Source of the DNA: Pullulanibacillus pueri
GTDB lineage: Bacteria; Bacillota; Bacilli; Bacillales; Sporolactobacillaceae
Assembly (NCBI RefSeq): GCF_014639255.1
Contig: NZ_BMFV01000004.1
Coordinates: 1-64,000, forward strand
Direction of reading: 5' to 3'
DNA length: 64,000 nt
Part shown: positions 1 to 8,056 of the stretch, piece after piece
Layout: the number at the start of each line of letters is the position of its first letter
Position numbering within the stretch: the first letter of the stretch is position 1
Translations under genes and position numbers: made by a program
Notes under the pieces: generated by a model
The model's input: the letters and a program-made list of their open reading frames with translations, nothing else
Database searches by the model: none
What the model was told of the DNA's origin: nothing

Positions 1-61
1 ACCTGCATAGCAGGTGGTTTATTGTTTCGCACGCTATCGCGAGCTCAACTGACTAAAGTCG

Positions 62-96
62 TAAAAAAAGAACGCCGATGCGTTAACATCGACGTT
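62..96 (-). terminator. Terminator of the holin-like toxin mRNA
   Basis: A 10-bp inverted repeat (AACGCCGATG at 71-80, CATCGACGTT at 87-96, one G:U pair) is followed on the minus strand by a run of seven T at 62-70. It lies downstream of the small toxin ORF, as expected for the toxin transcript. Confidence 0.75.
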
Positions 97-124
97 TGAC
101 ACAGCTACCCGCATGAGATAAGAG
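96..124 (+). promoter_or_regulatory. Candidate promoter of an antisense RNA to the toxin
   Basis: A perfect -35 TTGACA (96-101), 17 bp of spacer and a weak -10 TAAGAG (119-124) face the 3' end of the toxin gene. It would start an RNA near position 131, antisense to the toxin mRNA. The -10 is poor, so this is an inference from layout. Confidence 0.5.
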
Positions 125-130
125 CGGTGG

Positions 131-187
131 CATTTCGAAAAAGGTAACCCTTATCCTACTTTGCCGGCAGGGGGGGTTACTTTTTAT
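131..187 (+). ncRNA. Candidate short antisense (antitoxin) RNA
   Basis: The stretch between the TTGACA promoter and an intrinsic terminator has no ORF. The terminator has GTAACCC at 144-150 pairing with GGGTTAC at 174-180, followed by TTTTT. The RNA would overlap the last codons and 3' UTR of the toxin, the RatA-like arrangement known for type I holin-like toxins in Bacillus. Its existence is inferred, not observed. Confidence 0.45.
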
Positions 188-251
188 TTATTATCATAAC
201 TATTAATGTGGCAAAACCGATCAACAACATCATTGCCTCATAAACAGTCAT
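177..251 (-). CDS. Small holin-like toxin (type I toxin-antitoxin candidate)
   Basis: This 24-residue ORF starts MTVYEAMMLLIGFATLIV and ends INKK. It has the one hydrophobic helix and the MTVYEA(L/M)M opening of the putative holin-like toxin family of Bacillales, and was found by reading the minus strand directly. A strong ribosome binding site (GGAGGAGG) sits 8 nt upstream of the ATG. The peptide is expected to insert in the membrane and depolarise it when its antisense RNA fails. A terminator follows, and an apparent antisense transcription unit overlaps its 3' end. Family membership rests on the motif and size. Confidence 0.8.
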   Translation of the reverse strand: MTVYEAMMLLIGFATLIVMIINKK

Positions 252-415
252 CAGCAGCACCTCCTCCCGCGTTGTGACTTGATACAAAACGGAAAACGCA
301 CCGCCCACCCTACTATGTAACTGTAAGATTATTATGGCATAGCATAAATCGTAAGGGGAATAGATATTCTATTTGACTGTTCGTTTGATTTTGCTTTGAA
401 TGATTTAGTATTTTT

Positions 416-1059
416 TTATAAAAGTTCATAATCCTTTAATAACTGTAACAAATCCCGCTTTTCTCTATCCAGATGAATTCCCAACATCCCTACTTTTTTA
501 GCGGCTTCCACATTTTCTCGTTTATCATCTATGAAAACACTTTCAGCTTTTTCTGCATGTTGTAGAGTATTTAACGCCAAATGATAAATCGCTTCATCAG
601 GATTCGCCACATTTACAAAAGCAGAGAGAATAATTGAATCAAAGTATTGACGAATGCCTAAGCGATCAAAGATCCAGTCCATACTTGGCATAGCATTTGA
701 GATAATCCCCAATCGATAGGATTGACTTAACTTATTGAGCACTCCATTGACTTCTGGGAACAACTCACAATGATTGGCGTAGTGAGCAAAGTAAAATAAT
801 TCATGGACTAATTCATCATTTCCCAGTTCTCTTGCTATTGTTCCGTAATATGCTTTGTACCATCGCCCTTCTTCCTCCCAATGTGTTATAAAGGTAGGAT
901 TTAAGCTTTGAGGCTTTTATTATTGCTTTATCTAGAGCGGTCATAGCCTCTTGCTAGCATAAGATTCCTAATTCGCTCATCACCCTTGATAAAAGTTTCA
1001 AATAACACACCACCAGCATCTAAAAAAATTGTTTTTACATTATTTTTTAATGGTTTCAT
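416..1059 (-). pseudogene. Broken HAD-superfamily hydrolase
   Basis: Reading from ATG at 1059 gives a typical HAD start with motif I FLDAGGVLFE, then a TAA at 928-930. Translation resumes one frame over (DKAIIKASKL) and shifts again near 900 to NPTFITHWEEEGRWYKAYYG, which runs into the C-terminal half (motif II IISNAMP, motif IV FIDDKRENVEAA). Two small indels therefore separate three pieces of one protein of about 214 residues. The usual KP-D before motif IV reads NPDEAIY, another sign of relaxed constraint. An intact HAD paralogue lies just upstream. Sequencing error is possible, but four damaged genes in a row favour real decay. Confidence 0.75.
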
Positions 1060-1110
1060 ATTAGCTCCCTTCCGTATTGGATATTGGTTAAACTTGAAGT
1101 TCTAATAGAC

Positions 1111-1791
1111 CTATGATTCCATTGACGCTATCAATTGAAGGATTTGTGTTGGTGACTCTAGCTTAGGAAAGCCAGTCATTTTTTCACTGATAAAAGGAGG
1201 TTGGTACCAGGTGGCATGGTAAGCCTTCATGCCGACATCGGAGGCCCCTTGCAACTCATTTGAGCCGCCATCACCTATAAAGATACACTCATTTGGGGCT
1301 ACTTTCAGATGTCCACACGCAGTATAATAAATATCAGGCTGGGGTTTTCGCTGTTTCACTTCATAAGAGAAAACAACATCATCAAAAATATCCGCTAATA
1401 GACAGTTATTCCAAGAATAGACTTCTTCGGGGGCGCAATTACTGATGAGACCTAGTTTTATTTTCCTTTGTTTTAATATCTGGAGGGTTATTAATATTTC
1501 TTCGTCAATTTTTTGAAAGGGAATCGATTTAGCTTGAATTCTTTTTTGATGAATATCCTCTATGATCGTTTCATCTATTAGTCTTCCAGCGGCTTTTAAT
1601 ATCTCTTTTAAAACCATTCGGTGATCGAGATAGCTCCCATCCATTCTTTTGTCTCTCCTAGCAGTCCATTCTTTTTTGTATGTATGTCTATCTAATCCTA
1701 AGGTGTCCACAGAATAACTTGTTCTCTTTTTGCCATCCTCCCATTCGGTGATAAGAGTCTCATATAAATCGAAGAAAATAGCTTGTATCAT
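1111..1791 (-). CDS. HAD-family hydrolase
   Basis: A 226-residue cytoplasmic HAD phosphatase-like protein. The start at 1791 (MIQAIFFDLYETLI) is chosen because AAGGAGGGGG lies just upstream; an in-frame extension of 25 residues has no such site. Motif I is DLYET (residues 8-12), motif II LISNCAPEEV, motif III lysine in KQRKPQPDIY, and motif IV IGDGGSNEL, so all catalytic motifs are present. Length and motif spacing fit the HAD-IA group (haloacid dehalogenase / phosphatase-like). The substrate cannot be told from sequence. The next gene downstream is a decayed relative of the same superfamily. Confidence 0.85.
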   Translation of the reverse strand: MIQAIFFDLYETLITEWEDGKKRTSYSVDTLGLDRHTYKKEWTARRDKRMDGSYLDHRMVLKEILKAAGRLIDETIIEDIHQKRIQAKSIPFQKIDEEILITLQILKQRKIKLGLISNCAPEEVYSWNNCLLADIFDDVVFSYEVKQRKPQPDIYYTACGHLKVAPNECIFIGDGGSNELQGASDVGMKAYHATWYQPPFISEKMTGFPKLESPTQILQLIASMES

Positions 1792-1950
1792 GTCGTTCCC
1801 CCTCCTTAAAATGTTAAATGTGTTTTTGCTTCCATCCATAAAAAGATAGGCGGCGCTCAGCCCCACATTTTTAGACAGCCTTTATTAGCGATTAACTCCG
1901 TTCCTTTGGGTAAAGCAATGATTGAAGTGTGAGCCGTCTCTGTGTTTTCC

Positions 1951-2307
1951 TTAATTCTTTGAGACTCTTTGTCTGCATAATGACACCATAGAGAATAGCC
2001 AAGAATAAGGATTTAGCCCAGAGTCATTTGAGTTTGTACTAAGCATCCTGTCATCAAAAATAATGGCACCCACATTTTGACCGTAAATGAGACCACCACG
2101 GTTGTCATAATCTATTAATCTCCTAACTAAACCCGTATTTTTAAAATGATTGGGCAATTTCAAAGGATTTCCACCACTCATATAAATAGCTGAAAATTTC
2201 AGAAGGTGATATCGGAAAAGACAGTTCATATCTACACACCTTTCCACTTTAGTGATTCCAAAGGGTTTAAATACGTTGAGAACATAGTCAAAGCTAGTAT
2301 GATCGAA
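1951..2307 (-). pseudogene. Remnant of an S51 (dipeptidase E / cyanophycinase-like) peptidase
   Basis: The open frame reads VLNVFKPFGITKV near its start and IYMSGGNPLKL, FKNTGLV and GGLIYGQNVGAIIF later, the layout of the type 1 glutamine-amidotransferase-like S51 family. The nucleophile elbow G-x-S-A-G is replaced by GQNVG, so the catalytic serine is lost. The N-terminal strand and the C-terminal third are missing, and a TGA at 2308-2310 closes the frame upstream. It is a truncated, probably non-functional remnant. The family call rests on two motifs. Confidence 0.6.
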
Positions 2308-2801
2308 TCATTGGATCCCCTGCTAAAGGCAGATAGATAATGGCCTTTCTTTATTTACTTCTTAAGCAAAATACTAATTTATTTCTTGAGTTTGATTGGT
2401 ATTTGCGCCGCCTGAAAGGATTAATTGTCCCATCTTTCCCTTCTGATAATATTAAATTGAGTTTAACTTATCGCGTGGTTGCGTGGCTTGAATGGTGCTA
2501 TGTCTTGATACATGACATGGGCAATTAATGAAGACTTTATTTCCTGGGTAAGCGCAAGATCTGACAATGTCCCGCAACTTGCAACAATCTCTTTGACTGA
2601 GCATATCAAATTCCTTTTTTCTTAAGGTCATGATTCTTGGCTTATTCTTCACCACTTTGCTAAGCACTGCCTGATGTTTTGGTATACATCTTCAAACATT
2701 AAGGTGATCGCCGAGTCTTAAAGGCGAAAGCTAAAGCTAGATTGGGGTCTATCTTTCCTCTGGATCGCCTTGTGGGGTTCAAAAAACTCTGCTAGTACAA
2801 A
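2308..2801. other. Stretch without a convincing gene
   Basis: Short ORFs on both strands (2340-2528 plus, 2452-2667 minus) overlap each other and lack a good ribosome binding site and family motifs. No promoter, repeat or RNA gene was recognised. It probably represents further decayed sequence between the S51 and Rpn remnants. Confidence 0.5.
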
Positions 2802-2827
2802 AGAGGCACTTTAAAAAAGTACCTCTA
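2802..2827 (-). terminator. Terminator of the Rpn-family gene
   Basis: On the minus strand GAGGTACTT and AAGTGCCTC pair around a TTTTA loop and are followed by TTTT, just after the stop codon of the Rpn-family remnant. Confidence 0.6.
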
Positions 2828-2832
2828 AGTCA

Positions 2833-3830
2833 TTATTTTTCCATTTGTTCGATGATGGAGTTGAGCTGTTCTTCAGAAAAACCGGTGGCTTTTTTTATTA
2901 GACTTTTTTCCACTCCATTTTCCATTAGTGTCATTACCATAGATTTTTTTGCTTCGTATTCTCCTTCTATCCTACCTTCAACTCTACCTTCAAGTCTACC
3001 TTCTCTTCGGCCTTCTTGTTTGCCTTTTTGTCTTCCTTCTTGTAATCCTTTTTGAAGTCCTCTTTCAATACTCTTGGTCTCTAAAGTTTTTAAGTATTCC
3101 ATATAACTTTTTATTGTTGGTGAGGGGTGATCGAGTAATCCTGGCATTTCTGATTCCTCCTCTAATATAAGTGGACTGATCTCAGAATATAATTCCTGCT
3201 TTAGTGTGTCAGGAATGTCAAGCAGATAGTCGATGAAAAATAAAAGTTGCCTTAAAAATTTTTGACTTGTTTGTTTATTATTGTACCTCTTTTTAATTTG
3301 ATAAAACAACTGACGCTTGATGGATTTTGTGAACGCTGAAGCTGTTGTTCATCCATTTCCATTAATTTAAATGTATTATAACTATAAGTCAGTTGGGTAC
3401 CATAAAAGTCATAGTGGAAACTTTGAGGTTTAAATGACTTACGATCATCTGTTAACAAAGCAATGGCGACAATTTTTTGTTTATATTTATCCAAAATGCG
3501 ATAGAAATATTGAAACATACGATAAGAGAAATCTGTGTCTGGACTACCTTGAATTTCAATGTGCACTAATATCCACTGCTCTTTGCCGTTTTTTAGAAAG
3601 ACTTTTACTAATTTATCCGTTTCTCGTTTACCTTTCTTTTGAACAGATAATCTGTGGAGCTCTTGTTCAAGCATTTCGGGTTTCCGATTCCAGTCCAATT
3701 TTTCATAAAGACTGGGCATAGAAAACAAAATAAAAGGTTCGAACATTTCAGTGATGATTTCTTTCCAGAGGCGATCTCGATCTTGATAAAGCGACGATTC
3801 TTCACGAAGAACTAAAACAGGAGCTGACAT
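2833..3830 (-). pseudogene. Broken Rpn-family recombination-promoting nuclease / putative transposase
   Basis: The N-terminal part (from ATG at 3830, MSAPVLVLREE) carries a PD-(D/E)xK-like core: TDKLVKVFLKNGKE followed by HIEIQG, then YRMFQYFYRILDKY, typical of the Rpn/PDDEXK_2 family. After QLQRSQNP, near 3310, the frame changes and residues usually found there are missing; translation resumes as FYQIKKRYNNKQTSQKF. The C-terminal part has the family's EG-rich repeat region (QEGRQKGKQEGRREG, LEGRVEGRIEG). A small deletion plus frameshift thus splits the gene. These genes are spread by unknown means and often decay. Confidence 0.8.
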
Positions 3831-3969
3831 GCATTGTACACATCCTTTTTTTCGGATTGAATACGCGTCATATCTATGATGTGGATTTGAGGAAAATGAT
3901 TTTCTATAATTGATTATAAAGCAATTCGAAAAAGAAAACAAGTGTTCCTGTTTTATGTTTTGATATTTT

Positions 3970-4502
3970 TTATTTCAGTTCCTCGGTCATGAAATAGTGT
4001 CTGATCTCTTGCCAATTGTTTACCCTGATATAACCTGTCTCATGAAGATTATGCGCCGCAGAGTATAAAATGCCTTGTCCAATAAAGCGTTTAAAATGCC
4101 GTGAACTATCATCGATGAGATAATCGGCGTTTATAATGCTTTTATCCCCGCAGAAAACGAAATTCATATCATTTAAAAAACTAAAGTGCTCCTTTAACCA
4201 TTCATATTTTGCTGTAAAAGAGCTTGGAAACTCCATAGCCGCCGTTGCAATAAAAATCTCATAATGCTCACTTAATTCTCTTATCACTTCCTGGCTATCT
4301 TTCATTACTTTTAACCCTCTAAAAAAGCGGGGTCATGCAAATATTTTCTTTTCGGTTACTAAATGAGGACGTAGATCTCTTAATCTTTTACCCTCCAATT
4401 CCTGTATTGTGATTTTTTCATTATAGTCGGTATTAAATAGTCTTAAGGCTCAGGAATGAAGTCGGCAATCACTTCATCCATATCAATGGCAATCCGCTTC
4501 AA
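3970..4502 (-). pseudogene. Broken cytosolic 5'(3')-deoxyribonucleotidase
   Basis: The C-terminal ORF (EIFIATAAMEFPSSFTAKYE, LIDDSSRHF) matches the NT5C-type nucleotidase fold of the HAD superfamily. Upstream, in other frames, are the missing N-terminal pieces: KRIAIDMDEVIADF with the catalytic DMD after a TTG start at 4502 preceded by AGGAGGGG, then LFNTDYNEKITIQELEG, then KYLHDPAF and FFRGLKVMKDSQEV. At least three indels are needed to join them. An active enzyme would dephosphorylate deoxyribonucleotides; this copy cannot be expressed whole. Confidence 0.75.
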
Positions 4503-4575
4503 ACTTGAACCCCTCCTGCTCTTAGCCCTATTTTTATTATACAAAACAATACTGTTTATTTTCTTTAAATGTTAA

Positions 4576-4617
4576 CACTAAAGACGATACTCTGAAAAAA
4601 GTATCGCCTTATTAGTG
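4576..4617 (-). terminator. Hairpin after the anti-sigma gene
   Basis: Nested inverted repeats CACTAA/TTTAGTG and CGATACT/AGTATCG lie immediately after the stop codon of the anti-sigma gene. The T-run is poor, so termination may be inefficient. Confidence 0.5.
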
Positions 4618-4619
4618 CT

Positions 4620-5654
4620 TTAATTCAGTTGTTTCTTATCCTTGCTCCGGATAATGATCTTATAGTGATCACCTTTGATCTTGGTCTTCATGTCATTAGA
4701 TTTTAAAAAGTGATCAACAACTTTTTCTAATTGCTGGCCAAAACTTTTTGCCTCTGGATCTGTGCTTTTCACGGATGTTTTGACAATAACTTCCGGGCTA
4801 GGGTGGACGGTATAGGCCATGCCTGTAGTTTTGTAAACCTTTTTCCCGACCAATTCATCGGTCATCATTGAAATAATGTCACCCCAACGATAATCCTGTT
4901 CTCTTTTTGCCACATCATATTTATCTATTTTTATGTCAAAGCGCTTCATATTTAGGTTTTCTACGACGTCGTTCACAACTTTTTTGAGTTCAGATATCTC
5001 ATAGGGAGATGCCGTATTAGGTACTTCAAAGTTTATTGATCGCTCATATTTGTTATTCATCACACCGATAGTTTGTTGAGAAATATGATGCTTTTGGAAT
5101 GCTTGCATCATTGCGGTTAAAAGTTTTTCAGTTTGTTGTTCCTTTCTTTTATCAGACTCACTAATGTCAGAGTCAAAATTCTTATATTGACTCACTTTTA
5201 CGGAGAAATCGTCATAGTTTCTAGAATGGAGAATATTCATGACCATTTCCTTAATGTCCGCTTTAACATCATTATAATAAGCTTCTGAACCTCCGACATC
5301 GACAGACAATTCCTTTTTCCCTTGATAGTTAATACCAGCACTCTCAATTTTAAAGCCCTTGTGCTTTAAAGTGTCAAAAATCTCAGAGGTAATATCTTTT
5401 TGCTTAAAGACATTACTCATAAATGGAAGTTTTGATATGACAGCTGCCATGGTTGGGGAAACGAAGGCTGAACCAAAGAATAACCCAAGAGCGACGACTG
5501 CTGCCGTACTGTAGTAAAAGGCTATTCTGAAATGCTTTTGCTTTTTTAACTTTCCTTTTTTGATACCATCGCTGATAGCTTGATCAAGCTTTTTTTCTGG
5601 AATAGGAATCCTATCCAACTTATTTTTTACTTCGTTAAATAAAGGGTCGTTCAT
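4620..5654 (-). CDS. Anti-sigma factor with DUF4030-like extracellular domain
   Basis: A 344-residue protein with a short Lys-rich cytoplasmic N-terminus (PIPEKKLDQAISDGIKKGK, typical of anti-sigma binding segments), one membrane helix at about residues 43-68, and a large outside domain built of two similar halves, as in DUF4179/DUF4030 proteins. Its start overlaps the sigma-factor stop by 4 nt (ATGA), so the two are translationally coupled. It should hold the ECF sigma factor at the membrane until an envelope signal arrives. The signal cannot be told from sequence. Confidence 0.75.
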   Translation of the reverse strand: MNDPLFNEVKNKLDRIPIPEKKLDQAISDGIKKGKLKKQKHFRIAFYYSTAAVVALGLFFGSAFVSPTMAAVISKLPFMSNVFKQKDITSEIFDTLKHKGFKIESAGINYQGKKELSVDVGGSEAYYNDVKADIKEMVMNILHSRNYDDFSVKVSQYKNFDSDISESDKRKEQQTEKLLTAMMQAFQKHHISQQTIGVMNNKYERSINFEVPNTASPYEISELKKVVNDVVENLNMKRFDIKIDKYDVAKREQDYRWGDIISMMTDELVGKKVYKTTGMAYTVHPSPEVIVKTSVKSTDPEAKSFGQQLEKVVDHFLKSNDMKTKIKGDHYKIIIRSKDKKQLN

Positions 5655-6169
5655 CGAATAAACGCCTCCCTTAATTCTATCTTCAATTGACCTATGGCAC
5701 GATGAAGATGAGTTTTAATCGTCCCTTCAGGACAATTTAATATATCGGCGATTTGCTTGATGGTAAGATCTCTATAGTATCTGAGAATGATCACCGTTTT
5801 GTACTTTTCCTCTAGATTTTCAATGGCCTCGAGAAGATCTAGGCTTTCTTCCACACGATGAGGATGGGTATCATCAACCCTATCCATATTCTCTAAGAGA
5901 ACAAGGGGCTTATGTTTCTTAATAAAAGTGATTGCAGTATTCATTAAGATACGCGTAAGCCAAGTCGAAAAATGTTTTGGTTCTTTCAATTTTTTAATCG
6001 AGATAAAAGCTTTATATATTGTTTCTTGGACTATATCCAGAGCATCCTCATCATTTTTCACATAGATATAGGCCATTCGATAAAGCTTGTCTTTTTCTAT
6101 TTGAATTATTTGTTGAAAGGCTTGTTCATTTCCCTTTTTGGCTTTTTTAATCATTTCCGGATCCGGCAT
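5651..6169 (-). CDS. ECF sigma factor (sigma-70 family)
   Basis: A 172-residue sigma factor with region 2 (DKLYRMAYIYVKNDEDALDI then VQET, residues 27-50) and region 4 (ILRYYRDLTIKQIADILN, PEGTIKTHLHRAIGQL, residues 128-162). It resembles the SigV/SigW-type ECF group of Bacillus. Start ATG at 6169 follows AAAGGAGTG. It forms an operon with the downstream anti-sigma gene (4-nt overlap). An ECF-type promoter lies 26 bp upstream, so it probably activates its own transcription. Which sigma group it belongs to was not resolved. Confidence 0.9.
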   Translation of the reverse strand: MPDPEMIKKAKKGNEQAFQQIIQIEKDKLYRMAYIYVKNDEDALDIVQETIYKAFISIKKLKEPKHFSTWLTRILMNTAITFIKKHKPLVLLENMDRVDDTHPHRVEESLDLLEAIENLEEKYKTVIILRYYRDLTIKQIADILNCPEGTIKTHLHRAIGQLKIELREAFIR

Positions 6170-6194
6170 TGCCTTGCCTCACTCCTTTCATTCA

Positions 6195-6224
6195 TTAGAC
6201 CAAGGAGAATGAGAAAACGTTTCA
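6195..6224 (-). promoter_or_regulatory. ECF-type autoregulatory promoter
   Basis: On the minus strand TGAAAC (6219-6224), a 17-bp spacer beginning GTTTT, and GGTCTAA (6195-6201) match the TGAAAC-N16/17-CGTC/GTC pattern recognised by Bacillus extracytoplasmic sigma factors. It lies directly upstream of the sigma-factor gene. Confidence 0.75.
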
Positions 6225-6226
6225 AA

Positions 6227-6260
6227 AAATAAAGACCTCAAAATAATGAGGTCTTTATTT
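6227..6260. terminator. Strong hairpin terminator of the DUF5694 gene
   Basis: A 14-bp perfect inverted repeat (AAATAAAGACCTCA / TGAGGTCTTTATTT) with a 6-nt loop contains the stop codon of the upstream gene. It ends in T-rich sequence on both strands and so may work both ways. It sits just upstream of the ECF promoter and insulates it. Confidence 0.85.
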
Positions 6261-7028
6261 CAAATAGTCATAGGCGTATTCAACCTTGGCAAACTCACTT
6301 TCAAGAATAAAGCGGTTAATAATTTCTACATGAGAGCCTCCGACAATAAATAAAACCCGTTCCTTTGATGAAGTTGCCAGTCTTGTAAGATTCGAATACA
6401 AAATAAGATTTCGTTTATACCACCAGGTGAGCCAATCAAGCCCTACATAATTGTCTATTGTACCAAGCCGTGCAATATTCACATTTACTTTATGATGATC
6501 CTTAAGGCTTTCGGGGCTATTTAACCTTTTATAAATACTTAATATCGAAGTTGTCTCATTTAACTCAGGGATAATCTGTTTGGCGAGGATCCTGTTAAAA
6601 ATATAGTCAAAAAGGTCAGGTTGATTTTCCTGTGCCCATTCATAGATATCGCCTAGACCTTTTTTTATATCTTCTGTTTCCAGCCAATCAATGGCATACA
6701 ACTTCTTATGTCCGAAAGCTTGGGCAATGCGAAAACCAATTTGGTCAATTTCACTGACCTGAAGGCTATATTCATCGTTGAGATATTTTTGATAGTGTAT
6801 ATTGAGTTCTTCATCCTTTTTTGTCACTAATTCCACTGCGACTTTTGTCGGCCGAAAGGCTTTGATTTTTTCAACGACTTCTCCTATCTCAGTTTGGCGT
6901 CTTTCCGATAACAGGTCATCTGTCTTCATTTGATTTAAATCATTCGTTGGTCTCATATGAAAAGTCCCCAGTAACATTACGGTGGGCTGTTGAGAAAAAA
7001 TACGATCATCCCTTTCATTTTCTATCAT
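6255..7028 (-). CDS. DUF5694 (TraB/ChaN-like fold) protein
   Basis: A 257-residue soluble protein with GTFHMR at residues 21-26, KVAVELV near residue 63 and a C-terminal VGGSHVEII, the scattered GxFH / E / GxxH pattern of the TraB-Tiki-ChaN group. Proteins with this DUF5694 layout are common in Bacillales and have no known job; a metal-dependent hydrolase is possible. It ends in a shared strong terminator before the sigma-factor operon, so it is transcribed on its own. Confidence 0.65.
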   Translation of the reverse strand: MIENERDDRIFSQQPTVMLLGTFHMRPTNDLNQMKTDDLLSERRQTEIGEVVEKIKAFRPTKVAVELVTKKDEELNIHYQKYLNDEYSLQVSEIDQIGFRIAQAFGHKKLYAIDWLETEDIKKGLGDIYEWAQENQPDLFDYIFNRILAKQIIPELNETTSILSIYKRLNSPESLKDHHKVNVNIARLGTIDNYVGLDWLTWWYKRNLILYSNLTRLATSSKERVLFIVGGSHVEIINRFILESEFAKVEYAYDYLK

Positions 7029-7190
7029 TATAGGAATTCATTTCTATATTCTACTAAAGCTCTTCTCTTCTTTAGTGGTAAAATCCTCTTCATTTAATAG
7101 ATTTTATGAAGACGTGATATAGAAGGTGTTGTGAATAAAGTGTAGCTTTCGCTATAATAAGGGTAATGAGTGTGAGAAGGAGTTTATTAC

Positions 7191-7481
7191 ATGAAGCCAA
7201 AAGAAGTGGAAGAACACGTTATAGCCAACTTTCAGCGGGATGAACATATGATGATTCTTGTGTTTGCCCAGTGGTGCATTAATCATGAGCTTGACCCAAT
7301 GGAGGTCTATTTACGAGCCTATCCAGACCAAGCGACCAACCCTGCTCTTAGTCAGGCCTTAGAATTGACCGTCCCCAAAGAGGAATCAGAGCCTATTCCT
7401 GATCAAACTTTACTTAACCTGTTGTCGGTGTTTGGAAATGAAGATTTAGCTTTTATTGTGACGGCTGAAATTGAAAAGTAG
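7191..7481 (+). CDS. Conserved-looking 96-residue protein, function unknown
   Basis: An acidic cytoplasmic protein with no membrane segment or catalytic motif. It has a solid ribosome binding site (AGAAGGAG) ahead of the ATG at 7191 and a strong terminator directly after it. A short transcript is likely. The sequence (FAQWCINHELDPMEVYLRAY) suggests a small helical domain. I do not recognise the family. Confidence 0.7.
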   Translation: MKPKEVEEHVIANFQRDEHMMILVFAQWCINHELDPMEVYLRAYPDQATNPALSQALELTVPKEESEPIPDQTLLNLLSVFGNEDLAFIVTAEIEK

Positions 7482-7494
7482 AATAGAAAAGCAT

Positions 7495-7524
7495 AAAAAA
7501 ACTTGCCAGTCGGCAAGTTTTTTT
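7495..7524 (+). terminator. Rho-independent terminator
   Basis: ACTTGCC/GGCAAGT stem with a 4-nt loop, flanked by A6 and followed by T7, 14 nt after the stop codon at 7481. Confidence 0.9.
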
Positions 7525-7593
7525 AGTAATAATAATAAAGGTTGAGTTGCATGAATAATTGCACGAATGAAAGGATTTACTTTCTAATAGAAT

Positions 7594-7622
7594 AAAAAAG
7601 ACCCTAGTGAAAGGGTCTTTTT
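7594..7622 (-). terminator. Terminator of the cold-shock gene
   Basis: AAAGACCCT and AGGGTCTTT pair around a short loop next to the csp stop codon. A and T runs on both sides make it potentially bidirectional. Confidence 0.85.
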
Positions 7623-7630
7623 AAAGTCAA

Positions 7631-7831
7631 TTATAATTTAACAACGTTAGTTGCTTGAGGTCCACGTTGACCTTCTTCGATATCAAAAGATACGTCTTGA
7701 CCTTCTTCTAAAGATTTGAAGCCTTCTTCTTGGATAGCTGAGAAGTGTACGAATACGTCATCTCCGCCTTCAACTTCAATAAAGCCAAAACCTTTTTCTG
7801 CGTTAAACCATTTTACTTTACCTTGTGCCAT
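7631..7831 (-). CDS. csp: Cold-shock protein (CspB/CspD type)
   Basis: A 66-residue single OB-fold protein with RNP1 (KGFGFIEV, residues 13-20) and RNP2 (DVFVHF, residues 25-30), which bind single-stranded RNA and DNA as an RNA chaperone. Length and sequence are those of Bacillus Csp proteins. It has its own sigma-A-like promoter about 130 bp upstream and a terminator. The long 5' UTR is typical of cold-inducible csp genes, where the leader controls translation at low temperature. Which paralogue (CspB, C or D) cannot be decided. Confidence 0.95.
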   Translation of the reverse strand: MAQGKVKWFNAEKGFGFIEVEGGDDVFVHFSAIQEEGFKSLEEGQDVSFDIEEGQRGPQATNVVKL

Positions 7832-7991
7832 GTTTCTTTCCTCCTATTGTGGATCGCCACAATTGTATTACTATTACTGCTCTTAAAATGTTCCAAGGAG
7901 AAATAATTAATCAAAATTAATATATTCTATCTATGTAACACCGAACAACAATAATTGAGTTTAGTATAGCATGTCTCCTCTAAAATAGCAA
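7832..7991 (-). promoter_or_regulatory. csp promoter and long 5' UTR
   Basis: On the minus strand -35 TTGCTA (7986-7991), 17-bp spacer, -10 TATACT (7963-7968). The mRNA would start near 7956 and carry about 125 nt before the ATG at 7831. AGGAGG precedes the start codon. A leader this long fits a cold-shock 5' UTR. Confidence 0.7.
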
Positions 7992-8056
7992 ACGAATTTC
8001 TGCTCTTTTTGGAAAAGTAAGGGCTTAATTTTTTTCGACACTTTTTGCACTGCTCA

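Noticed and set aside
2340..2667. Overlapping short ORFs on both strands between the S51 and Rpn remnants
   Set aside because: No ribosome binding site, no family motif, and they overlap antisense to each other.
2852..3055. Plus-strand Ser/Pro/Leu-rich ORF opposite the Rpn repeat region
   Set aside because: It is the antisense shadow of the EG-rich repeats.
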